Position numbers and translations under genes: made by a program. DNA of 47,970 bases from a virus: positions 1-47,970 of the IMG/VR virus record IMGVR_UViG_3300046542_000171; one strand, given 5' to 3'. The notes beneath the pieces were generated by a model. The model was not told where the DNA came from. It saw only the letters and a list, made by a program, of their open reading frames with translations, and did not search any database. Shown here in pieces: positions 1 to 6,678 of the stretch; the stretch's first letter is position 1; the number at the start of each line of letters is the position of its first letter.

Positions 1-202
1 CATCGTCACGCACGAAGTGAGGCCGACGCCGCGCAATGAGCTACCCTGACAAGCCCGTTATAACCTATTCGTACGCCGGGTTTCAGGTCGGCCAGGGCAA
101 CAACTCGTTCCCCGGAACGCAGATGGACAGCGACATCGCGTCGCTCGAGAATGCGGCCTCGACGATGGTCGATTTCGTCAAGCTTTTTGCCAACCCCGAC
201 GG
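1..202. repeat. Left copy of the 202-bp terminal overlap
   Basis: The first 202 bases recur at 47769-47970 in the same orientation. The only difference I find is position 75 (G) against 47843 (A). This indicates a circular or terminally redundant molecule opened inside the first tail-fibre gene. A pure k-mer assembly overlap would be identical, so the mismatch points to variation in the population, or to two physical copies. Confidence 0.9.
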
Positions 203-1067
203 AACGTTGAAGTCCACGGCGTTTTCGCAAGCCTTCGATCTCAACGAAGCTACCGCTATTGCAGTAGAGGCCGCCGATACGGCGACTACGGCATTGGCGC
301 TCATCCAGAGCTATACCCTTGGGGCACTGGCTCTCAAGGACAAGGTCGCGATTTCCGACCACGCGAATTTCTCCGGGGCCTCGAAATTGGTCGGTTCCGG
401 GGCGGCTGGCGCCAACCCGGCCGAATTGTCGCTCGGCGGCACGCTGACGATGTCGACAAACGTCCTGATGGGCGGGTTTTTCACCAGTTTCGCGGCTTTC
501 ACATCGGCCGGGGCGCAGCAGTGGGTTTGCCCGGCTAACGTCACGCGGGCGAAGGTGACGGTCATCGGCGGGGGCGGTGCTGGCGGCGGCTCCGGAGGCG
601 CGACAGGCGCCGGGGGCGGCGGGGGTGCCGGCGGAACGTCCATCAAGTGGTTCACGGACCTGGTGCCGGGCACGACCTACAATCTGACCGTTGGAGCCGC
701 GGGCGGCAATTCGTCCTTCACGGGGCCGAGTGCTACGCCGACTGGAAATGGCGGCACGGCAGGATCTGGCAACGCCGCAGTGGCCGGCGGTGGGGCTGGT
801 GGCACGGCCTCTGGCGGCGATCTCAATCTGAGCGGGTCTTACGGGGCTGACGGGATCGTAATCGCCGCTACGGGCGGTTTTGGCGGCAATGGCGGCTCTG
901 GTCCATTGGGCGGCGGCGGACGCGGCACGACCGTCGTCGGCAGTGGCCAGAACAATGGTCTTGGCGGGGCCGCTCCGGGCTCTGGAGGCGGCGGGGGTGT
1001 CGCGAATAGCGGATCGACCGGAAGCGGCGGGGCCGGTTCGGCTGGCGCAGTCATAATCGAGTATTGA
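36..1067 (+). CDS. Glycine-rich tail fibre / adhesin
   Basis: A 343-aa protein, probably a distal receptor-binding fibre. Residues 1-60 form an anchor-like segment (Tyr-rich start, then FPGTQMDSDIASLE) that matches the start of the next gene, so this end probably attaches to the tail. Residues about 165-343 are extremely Gly-rich (GGGGAGGG-type runs) with scattered aromatic and Thr residues. This is typical of phage glycine-rich domains and polyglycine adhesins. The C-terminus VIIEY closes a beta-strand. A weak GAGG Shine-Dalgarno lies 12 bases before the ATG. The next gene starts 7 bases after the stop. The end of the window holds a second copy of the first 167 bases with Ala14 changed to Thr. 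Fibre class is confident; the receptor is unknown. Confidence 0.8.
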   Translation: MSYPDKPVITYSYAGFQVGQGNNSFPGTQMDSDIASLENAASTMVDFVKLFANPDGTLKSTAFSQAFDLNEATAIAVEAADTATTALALIQSYTLGALALKDKVAISDHANFSGASKLVGSGAAGANPAELSLGGTLTMSTNVLMGGFFTSFAAFTSAGAQQWVCPANVTRAKVTVIGGGGAGGGSGGATGAGGGGGAGGTSIKWFTDLVPGTTYNLTVGAAGGNSSFTGPSATPTGNGGTAGSGNAAVAGGGAGGTASGGDLNLSGSYGADGIVIAATGGFGGNGGSGPLGGGGRGTTVVGSGQNNGLGGAAPGSGGGGGVANSGSTGSGGAGSAGAVIIEY

Positions 1068-1074
1068 GGGCCGA

Positions 1075-2598
1075 ATGAGCGATCCGACAATCTACGTTCC
1101 GAGCTATTCGTTCTCCGGTTGGCAGGCGACCAATCCGTCGAAGCCTTTGCCGGCCCCGCAAGTCGACAACGAGCTCGCAAATATCTCGACGTGCTTCAGC
1201 CAGACGATCACCGCGCTCGAGGATATCCGCCGGTCTGACGGCCAGCTGCAGAACGGCATCGTCACGGTCGACAGTCTGGCGCCCGGCCTGACCGCTGGAT
1301 TTACGCTCAGGGGCGCGTGGACGCTCGGCGTTCATTACATCGCGGGCGACGGCGTATCTTATGCTGGAAAGATCTATCGGGCGCTTGTCGCCAATGACGC
1401 TACGAACCTGAACAGGCCGGATGTCAGCCCGACCACATGGGCGTTCCTGTATTCGACGACGGATCTGGCGGGCGCGATGTCGATCGCGACGTATGATCCG
1501 ACAGGCGTCGGTGCGGACGTGTTTGCCCGCGCCAATCACACCGGCGCGCAGGCCATTTCGACCGTATCCGGCCTTCAGTCTGCTCTGGACACGCTTACGA
1601 ACGGCAAGCTGGCACTCGCTGGCGGCACTATGTCCGGCGACCTGGATCTCGGCACCAACGACATTCGCGGTGTCATGTCGCTGAACGACGGCCGCATAAA
1701 CAGGAAGAATTTCCTGATCAATGGTGACGGTCGCGTCAACCTCGACAATGCGTCAACAGCTGTAGATGACGCTTATGCACACGATCAGCACTACGCCCTG
1801 ACACAGACCGCGGCGATAGGGATCTCGACGCTGACTGCTCCGCTGGATGGCTTTGCGAGCATGATGCGCTTGACGCAATCGCAGGCAACAGCGCAGCGAA
1901 TGGGCTACGCTCAGATCATCGAAGCGACGGACACCTACGATCTTCGGGGGCAGGTGGTCACTCTCGGCGGCAAGCTGCGGTATTCGAACGCTGCGGCAGT
2001 CAGATACGCCATCCTTGAATGGACAGGAACGGCCGACGCTCCCATTTCGGACGTGGTCAATAACTGGACGTCAGGGACGTTCACGGCCGGCAATTTCTTC
2101 ATCAACACGACGACAATCGTCCGCCAGGTCGGCGTAATCACGCCTACCGCGGCGACCGTTACGGATTTCACGCTGGCGGCGACGATCGGTTCTACTGCAA
2201 CGAACGTCATCGTCCTGATGTGGACGGAAGGCGCGGCGGCGCAGAATAGCACGCTCGATCTTGCATGGTATCTGGCACAAGGCGATCTGACGAAGGAGTT
2301 GAACCCTTTTCCATTCATAGACAACGCAACGGAGGAATTGCGCTGCCAGCGGTTTGCACTTGATGGAAATATCTCGATCGAGACGGCGGGCTACACTACC
2401 GGCCCGTTGCGATTGACAGCAGCCTTTCCGACGAAGATGCGCGCCATCCCGACGATCACACCTGTGTTCGCCTACACGAACGCGAGTTCCGGTTCGATCG
2501 ATAACGTCAACGCTCTAGGCCTGCGTGCCAATGCCGTTGTTGGGTCGAACGCTAACGGCGGAATGACAGTTTCATTCAAGGCGAGGGCCAGACTGTGA
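1075..2598 (+). CDS. Tail fibre with carbohydrate-binding segment
   Basis: A 507-aa tail fibre. The N-terminal 60 residues repeat the anchor of the preceding gene (YSFSGWQ, then PLPAPQVDNELANI). Residues about 80-125 (WTLGVHYIAGDGVSYAGKIY followed by a PTTWAFL strand) resemble a CBM5/12-type chitin-binding module as found in phage fibres. Around residue 210 the LINGDGRVN segment matches the start of the beta-rich C-terminal domain common in fibres. The C-terminal 290 residues are Thr/Ala-rich and predicted beta. The gene follows 7 bases after the first fibre and its stop overlaps the next start. I infer host-surface glycan binding; no enzyme motif is visible. Confidence 0.8.
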   Translation: MSDPTIYVPSYSFSGWQATNPSKPLPAPQVDNELANISTCFSQTITALEDIRRSDGQLQNGIVTVDSLAPGLTAGFTLRGAWTLGVHYIAGDGVSYAGKIYRALVANDATNLNRPDVSPTTWAFLYSTTDLAGAMSIATYDPTGVGADVFARANHTGAQAISTVSGLQSALDTLTNGKLALAGGTMSGDLDLGTNDIRGVMSLNDGRINRKNFLINGDGRVNLDNASTAVDDAYAHDQHYALTQTAAIGISTLTAPLDGFASMMRLTQSQATAQRMGYAQIIEATDTYDLRGQVVTLGGKLRYSNAAAVRYAILEWTGTADAPISDVVNNWTSGTFTAGNFFINTTTIVRQVGVITPTAATVTDFTLAATIGSTATNVIVLMWTEGAAAQNSTLDLAWYLAQGDLTKELNPFPFIDNATEELRCQRFALDGNISIETAGYTTGPLRLTAAFPTKMRAIPTITPVFAYTNASSGSIDNVNALGLRANAVVGSNANGGMTVSFKARARL

Positions 2599-2996
2599 GC
2601 GCATATTTTACCGATGCAGAAAAGACCATGCTCGTCTTGGACGGCGCGTACATTCCTCTGACGGTCCCCGGCGATATAAACTCCATAGGTGACGGGCCGA
2701 CGCTGAAGCTCGTTAGAGATTTGGTTCGGAACGGCCTGGATATCTCGGTCGCAGAGCTCATGCCAGCGCCTGTTGCCAACGTTTCGGCACGTCAGTTCAA
2801 ACTCCAGCTGTTGGCGGCTGGCTTGCTAGACCAGGTTGACGCATGGGTAGCGTCTCAGCCTCGCGCTGTGCAGATCGCGTTTGAATACTCCGGCACCTTC
2901 GTCCGGAACGAACCGATGATGGCGCAGGGGTTCGCCGATATGGGCTTCACTGAAGGTCAGATAGACGCCTTTTTCGAAGCGGCTTCGAAGCTATAG
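2595..2996 (+). CDS. Small fibre-associated protein, unknown
   Basis: A 133-aa protein that starts at a GTG overlapping the stop of the fibre gene (GTGA), so it is translationally coupled. It is acidic and helical in its second half (residues about 60-133: FKLQLLAAGLLDQVDAWV and a C-terminal FTEGQIDAFFEAA helix). It has no signal peptide or membrane segment. Small proteins between fibre and tailspike genes often act as fibre chaperones or trimerisation helpers. That role is inferred only from position, and I do not recognise the family. Confidence 0.65.
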   Translation: MSAYFTDAEKTMLVLDGAYIPLTVPGDINSIGDGPTLKLVRDLVRNGLDISVAELMPAPVANVSARQFKLQLLAAGLLDQVDAWVASQPRAVQIAFEYSGTFVRNEPMMAQGFADMGFTEGQIDAFFEAASKL

Positions 2997-2999
2997 GCA

Positions 3000-4433
3000 A
3001 TGACTACCGTTAACATATCAATCAATGGCGAAGATTGCAGCGTAGGCAACACCGAACAGCCATCGAAAACGTACTACGTTGAAACGAGAGAAGGGCTTAA
3101 AGCCCTTTCTTACTCTGTATCAACTCCAGTTTATCTTTCCGAAAGTGGGCGTGAAGGTACGTTCCTGCTGCGCAGCGGTTCGCCACCGGTGACGGATACG
3201 CAGGAGGGCGTATACGTCGTGAGCAACACGGCTGGCTTCTATTGGGAGCGCGTCGTCGGCGATTTCCTGAGCGTCTTATGGTTTGGCGCCGTGGGCGACG
3301 ACACGACGCAGTGCGCGCTGGCATTCAATGGCGCTGTCGCCGTCGCCAAGTTCTCGGGCAAGCGGGTATTCGCTCCGGCGGGCACCTACAAATTCAACGC
3401 TGCCGTTACGATCGATGCGGGCGTAACGATCGAGGGCGAAGGCTGGCAACCCTACAAGACGTACGCGACCGGCACGACGCCTTCAGTTCGCGGTGGCGGT
3501 ACGTGGTTCCACATTATGCACACGTCAGCGCCGCTCTTCGATGTTGTTCGGCCAACCAGCGGGCGTTGTTCAGGCGTATTCCTTCGTAACTTCGGCATGC
3601 TCCAGGACCATCCTGCGATCGGGGCAGGTTGGGCGCCAACGGTTTACCCGTTCTGCATCCGCGGCACCTCTGTTGATGACCTGATCTGCGAGAACCTATA
3701 TTTTCACGGGTGCTATTCGGGCATTCAGTTGACCGGATCTCTGGCTCTTCCCGCTGGTCGCCTGCGTTGCTGGCAGATCCTAGGCCAGTGCTTCAACATG
3801 GGTATCGATGTCGACTTCTCTGCCGATGTCACGGTGCTCAACAATATCCATCTATGGCTCTTCTGGTCGGACAACAATGACGTCCGCAAATGGATGCGAA
3901 CGAACGGAACGGCCATTCGCTCTGCCAGGAACGACAACCCAAAGTTTTCGAACATCTTCAGTTTCGGGCACCGCACCGGCCTGCTAATGACAGGCACTGC
4001 TGGCGTCGGTGTGACATCTCGTCTGCTCGCCAACAATATCGGGTTTGATGACTGCCCGCGCGGCTTTCATTTCACGTCTCTTGGTGGCGGCGGATCGGCA
4101 TCCTTCTCCGACTGCTATAATGCCGCGAACCCGGCGGTTTATGGTGGCGGGGAGCCCAATGCTGACCTTATGGTCATTGAGGGGGTCAATTATAACCTCC
4201 GGTTCAACGCGCTTAGGCTGTCGAACTCTCAAGCGAATGCGGTGTTCGTCAACGCCGCAGGCTGCGATGTCCGCTTCGTCAACACTTGGTTCGATACGTG
4301 GAACATCTCCGCGGTTGGGTTCGCAGGGATCAACGTGGCCGCCGGCTCCAATGCGCGCCTATATAACAATCTCAATACAGGCGCGAACGGCGGGCCAGGA
4401 TCAGGCGGCGCGGGTAGCGTTACTTACGTGTAA
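3000..4433 (+). CDS. Tailspike with right-handed beta-helix
   Basis: A 477-aa tailspike. An N-terminal head-binding part (residues 1-90) leads into LWFGAVGDDTTQCALAFNGA at about 93-112. That is the classic entry of pectate-lyase-3 type beta-helices, which bind a polysaccharide and usually cleave it. Repeating short strands with Asn/Gly turns follow to about residue 450, ending in a Gly-rich tip. The start lies 4 bases after the preceding stop. It is the third receptor-binding gene in a row, so the virion may carry fibres for initial binding and a spike for capsule or O-antigen. The depolymerase activity is family knowledge; catalytic acids cannot be assigned by eye. Confidence 0.82.
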   Translation: MTTVNISINGEDCSVGNTEQPSKTYYVETREGLKALSYSVSTPVYLSESGREGTFLLRSGSPPVTDTQEGVYVVSNTAGFYWERVVGDFLSVLWFGAVGDDTTQCALAFNGAVAVAKFSGKRVFAPAGTYKFNAAVTIDAGVTIEGEGWQPYKTYATGTTPSVRGGGTWFHIMHTSAPLFDVVRPTSGRCSGVFLRNFGMLQDHPAIGAGWAPTVYPFCIRGTSVDDLICENLYFHGCYSGIQLTGSLALPAGRLRCWQILGQCFNMGIDVDFSADVTVLNNIHLWLFWSDNNDVRKWMRTNGTAIRSARNDNPKFSNIFSFGHRTGLLMTGTAGVGVTSRLLANNIGFDDCPRGFHFTSLGGGGSASFSDCYNAANPAVYGGGEPNADLMVIEGVNYNLRFNALRLSNSQANAVFVNAAGCDVRFVNTWFDTWNISAVGFAGINVAAGSNARLYNNLNTGANGGPGSGGAGSVTYV

Positions 4434-4436
4434 CGG

Positions 4437-4613
4437 CTAATACACGCGCCCCGCTTTGTAATCGGCTCTACCCATAGCCGCTTCATCGCCCCTAAAAGCG
4501 GAATGCAACTCTGCCCACCGCCATAAGGTCGATAGAAAAGCCGCGCACGCGAAGGGGGCCAGGCAAACGACTACGCCAATAATAAAAACACACCTGATTG
4601 CTATGGCCAGCAT
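4437..4613 (-). CDS. 58-aa membrane protein, moron-like
   Basis: A short minus-strand gene between tailspike and endolysin. The start has a good Shine-Dalgarno (GAGGA at 4622-4626, spacer about 8). Residues 2-26 are one long hydrophobic stretch (MLAIAIRCVF, then IIGVVVCLAPFACAAF) that could be a membrane anchor or a signal peptide. A basic, polar tail of about 30 residues follows. A possible promoter (TTGAAT, 18, TATTGT) lies at 4644-4673. It faces the late genes, has its own signals and sits in DNA that is AT-richer than its surroundings, as expected of a prophage-expressed cargo gene, for example superinfection exclusion. That function is inference. Confidence 0.55.
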   Translation of the reverse strand: MLAIAIRCVFIIGVVVCLAPFACAAFLSTLWRWAELHSAFRGDEAAMGRADYKAGRVY

Positions 4614-4643
4614 TTAAATCTTCCTCTGATCGGGTAGAATTAA

Positions 4644-4673
4644 ACAATAGCCACAACCGCGAAAGCAATTCAA
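4644..4673 (-). promoter_or_regulatory. Candidate promoter of the 58-aa membrane gene
   Basis: On the minus strand, TTGAAT at 4673-4668 and TATTGT at 4649-4644 are separated by 18 bases. The predicted start falls about 20 bases before the Shine-Dalgarno of the 58-aa gene. The -10 matches consensus at 4 of 6 bases. Confidence 0.35.
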
Positions 4674-4720
4674 TGGCAGCTGCGGCATTTAGCGGCCTAT
4701 AGACTAAATCGCGTCCGGCG

Positions 4721-4742
4721 TGTAGGTTTGCGCGAACGACAA
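4721..4742. repeat. 22-bp element, copy near the endolysin start
   Basis: It begins TGTAGGTT and ends CGCGAACGACAA. It matches 31949-31970 at 20 of 22 positions and 26244-26265 more loosely. It lies 20 bases before the GTG start of the endolysin. A regulatory role is inferred from its recurrence at three gene boundaries. Confidence 0.5.
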
Positions 4743-4761
4743 TCGCGGACAAGGCCCTACA

Positions 4762-5541
4762 GTGACGGATTTCAGGGGATTTAAAGGGAAGGCCAAGCGG
4801 ATCGCGGATATCGACATCCCGCGTATCGGCAGCCGGATCGGCGTCGGCGAGGACGAACTGCACGCGTTCATGGACGTCGAAGCGGCCGGGTCCGGCTTCG
4901 ACAGCCAAAACAGGCCGAAGATCCTTTTCGAACCGCATGTCTTTTATCGCAATCTCTCCGGGCTCAGGCGAGATGCTGCCGTCAAGGCCGGGCTGGCTTA
5001 TCCGAAGTGGGGCGAGAAGCCCTATCCGAAGGACAGCTACCCGCGACTTATCCAGGCACTGGAAATAGACGAGACGGCCGCATTGAAATCAGCCTCATGG
5101 GGGCTGACGCAGATCCTTGGCGAGAACCATCGCGCTGCTGGCTACGTGACGCCGCAGGACATGGTGTCGGCCTTCATGGACGACGAAGCGGCGCATCTCG
5201 ACGCGACCGTTTCGCTGCTCGTGTCGATGGGCATCGATGACGATCTGAAAGCCCATCGTTGGGCCGTCGTCGCGAAAAGCTGGAATGGCCCCGGCTACGC
5301 CAAGAACGCCTACGACACGAAGCTGGCCGCCGCATACACCAAGTGGGCCAGGATCGCGGACACACCCTGGCCGCCGATCAGCTCGACGCCCATTCCGGCG
5401 AACCCGCAGAACACTATCGCGCCCGTCGAGCCCGCTCCGACACCTCCGCTAGACCACGTTCCTGTCGCGCCGGCATCTGGCGGCTTCATCGCCGCGCTCC
5501 TTTCCCTGTTCGCGTCGATCCTCAAGAGGAAACAGGCATGA
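4762..5541 (+). CDS. Endolysin, N-acetylmuramidase with C-terminal membrane helix
   Basis: A 259-aa peptidoglycan hydrolase. Residues about 30-195 match the N-acetylmuramidase (PF11860) fold. Glu40 in FMDVEAAGSGFD is the likely catalytic acid, and KILFEPHVFY and SASWGLTQILGENH are family motifs. It cleaves the glycan backbone of murein. A Pro-rich linker (about 200-240) is followed by a hydrophobic C-terminus (GGFIAALLSLFASILKRKQA), a single helix with a basic tail. The enzyme may therefore be tethered to the inner membrane, which is unusual for soluble endolysins. The start is GTG with AAGG upstream. The stop overlaps the next gene by ATGA. Confidence 0.88.
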   Translation: MTDFRGFKGKAKRIADIDIPRIGSRIGVGEDELHAFMDVEAAGSGFDSQNRPKILFEPHVFYRNLSGLRRDAAVKAGLAYPKWGEKPYPKDSYPRLIQALEIDETAALKSASWGLTQILGENHRAAGYVTPQDMVSAFMDDEAAHLDATVSLLVSMGIDDDLKAHRWAVVAKSWNGPGYAKNAYDTKLAAAYTKWARIADTPWPPISSTPIPANPQNTIAPVEPAPTPPLDHVPVAPASGGFIAALLSLFASILKRKQA

Positions 5542-5729
5542 CCGCCGTAATCGCTCGCATTCTTCTTCGGTATGTCGCAGGCGCGCTGATCGCGGCGGGC
5601 TACCTCGACACGACCATGGGCAGCTCCATTGCCAACGACCCTGACCTGCTGATCCTCGTCGGCACGGTTATCGGCGCGGTCACGGAGGGCGCTTACTATC
5701 TCGCTCACAAGCTCGGCTGGTCACGATGA
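5538..5729 (+). CDS. Small holin-like membrane protein
   Basis: A 63-aa protein coupled to the endolysin by ATGA. It has two hydrophobic segments (residues about 4-22 and 36-54) separated by a short acidic turn, and a basic C-terminus (HKLGWSR). Size, two helices and position next to the lysis enzyme fit a class II holin or antiholin. The stop overlaps the next start. The holin role is inferred from context, since holin sequences are poorly conserved. Confidence 0.65.
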   Translation: MTAVIARILLRYVAGALIAAGYLDTTMGSSIANDPDLLILVGTVIGAVTEGAYYLAHKLGWSR

Positions 5730-6100
5730 TCTGGTCGCTCGTCCTTGGCTTCTTCCGCGGCCCGCTGGACCGCATTCTGTCGACGATCGACCGCAAGGTC
5801 GATAACGACACCGAGCGCGAGCGGATCAAGACTGAGGCCGTGCAAAGCTACGTCAGTGCACAAGCGCAGGTTCTAACCGGGCGCGGCTGGTGGTTCCCGA
5901 TCCTTTTCCTGGTCCCCGCGGGCTTCTGGTTTGGCGCTGTGTGCGTCTACAGCGTGCTTTGGTGCCGGGGATGCGCCTACCCGCAGGAATGGACGATCGC
6001 GGCGCTGCCGGCACCTCTGAGCGACTGGATGGGGGCTATCGTCGGCTCCCTCTTCATCGGCAAGGCGGGCGAGCAGATCCTGTCGAAATGGAAGAAGTGA
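5726..6100 (+). CDS. Holin-like protein of the 3-TM (GTA-type) kind
   Basis: A 124-aa protein. The N-terminal 60 residues form an amphipathic region and a charged helix (NDTERERIKTEAVQSYVSAQ). Hydrophobic spans follow at about 54-78 and 99-112, with a basic C-terminus (ILSKWKK). This layout resembles the holin family named for gene-transfer-agent release (PF11351). It overlaps the preceding membrane gene by 4 bases, so the three lysis genes form one coupled unit. Which of the two membrane proteins is holin and which antiholin cannot be told from sequence. Confidence 0.6.
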   Translation: MIWSLVLGFFRGPLDRILSTIDRKVDNDTERERIKTEAVQSYVSAQAQVLTGRGWWFPILFLVPAGFWFGAVCVYSVLWCRGCAYPQEWTIAALPAPLSDWMGAIVGSLFIGKAGEQILSKWKK

Positions 6101-6122
6101 GGTACGGCCCGATGTAGGGCTG

Positions 6123-6151
6123 TTGGTAATATTAGTAACGTGTAATATATT
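6123..6151 (+). promoter_or_regulatory. Candidate internal sigma70 promoter
   Basis: TTGGTA at 6123-6128 and TATATT at 6146-6151 are separated by exactly 17 bases, inside an AT-rich 70-bp gap. It would drive 6171 onward, including the large terminase. Confidence 0.5.
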
Positions 6152-6170
6152 GGGGCTGGTGAAACCTTAG

Positions 6171-6485
6171 ATGGACGAAAACGTTAAGTGGGCAATAGGG
6201 TTTCTATTTAGCCTGATAGTTGCCGCGGCGACATATACGAGGCACGTATCGAATATGATCAAGGCCGGAGACGATGAACTGCACCATCGCATCAACACGA
6301 CGCGCGACGAATACGTCAAGCGTGTGGACCTTGACGCCCATATTTCCCGTGTCGAAAACCGCATGCGCGACCTGCGCGAAGAACTCCGCGCCGACATCCG
6401 CGAGATAAAAGACGAGCAGAAGGGCACGAATGCCCGCCTGGACGCGGTCCTGACGGAGCTCACGAAACGCGACAGGACGCACTGA
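6171..6485 (+). CDS. Membrane-anchored coiled-coil protein, possible spanin
   Basis: A 104-aa protein. A hydrophobic N-terminal helix (residues 5-25, VKWAIGFLFSLIVAAA) is followed by a charged coiled coil (about 35-100, with ISRVENRMRDLREELRADI). This is the topology of an inner-membrane spanin subunit (Rz-like). It lies right after holin and endolysin genes and is followed by another small membrane protein. No lipobox partner is visible within or beside it, so the spanin call is tentative. It could instead be a tail- or membrane-associated accessory protein. Confidence 0.5.
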   Translation: MDENVKWAIGFLFSLIVAAATYTRHVSNMIKAGDDELHHRINTTRDEYVKRVDLDAHISRVENRMRDLREELRADIREIKDEQKGTNARLDAVLTELTKRDRTH

Positions 6486-6677
6486 ATGAAGGTGGCCATC
6501 TACGTCGCTTTCGCGTTCATTGCCGGAATGCTGCTTGCGAACACGTTGCTGCTCCCGGCGATTAGCGACGATCCCCTCTACGTTCCCGGCATTGGCGCGA
6601 TCACATGTGGCGTCGAGAAGCCTATCCGTGTGCAAGCGTATTGCCGCACTTCGCTGCTGCAGCCGGCGAAGGACTGA
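6486..6677 (+). CDS. Small secreted or membrane protein, unknown
   Basis: A 63-aa protein that starts on the base after the preceding stop. Residues 2-25 are hydrophobic and signal-like (KVAIYVAFAFIAGMLLANTL). The remaining 38 residues contain two Cys (about 41 and 53) that could form a periplasmic disulfide. There is no clear lipobox Cys after the hydrophobic segment, so an outer-membrane spanin is not supported. Its position suggests a lysis or envelope role. Confidence 0.5.
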   Translation: MKVAIYVAFAFIAGMLLANTLLLPAISDDPLYVPGIGAITCGVEKPIRVQAYCRTSLLQPAKD

Positions 6678-6678
6678 G

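Noticed and set aside
311-1180. Long minus-strand frames opposite the glycine-rich fibre
   Set aside because: They are Pro/Ala-rich mirrors of Gly codons in a GC-rich gene, with no ribosome sites or conserved motifs.
6171-6677. Complete Rz/Rz1 spanin pair
   Set aside because: The first gene fits an inner-membrane spanin, but neither the next gene nor an embedded frame shows a lipobox followed by a short Pro-rich lipoprotein.
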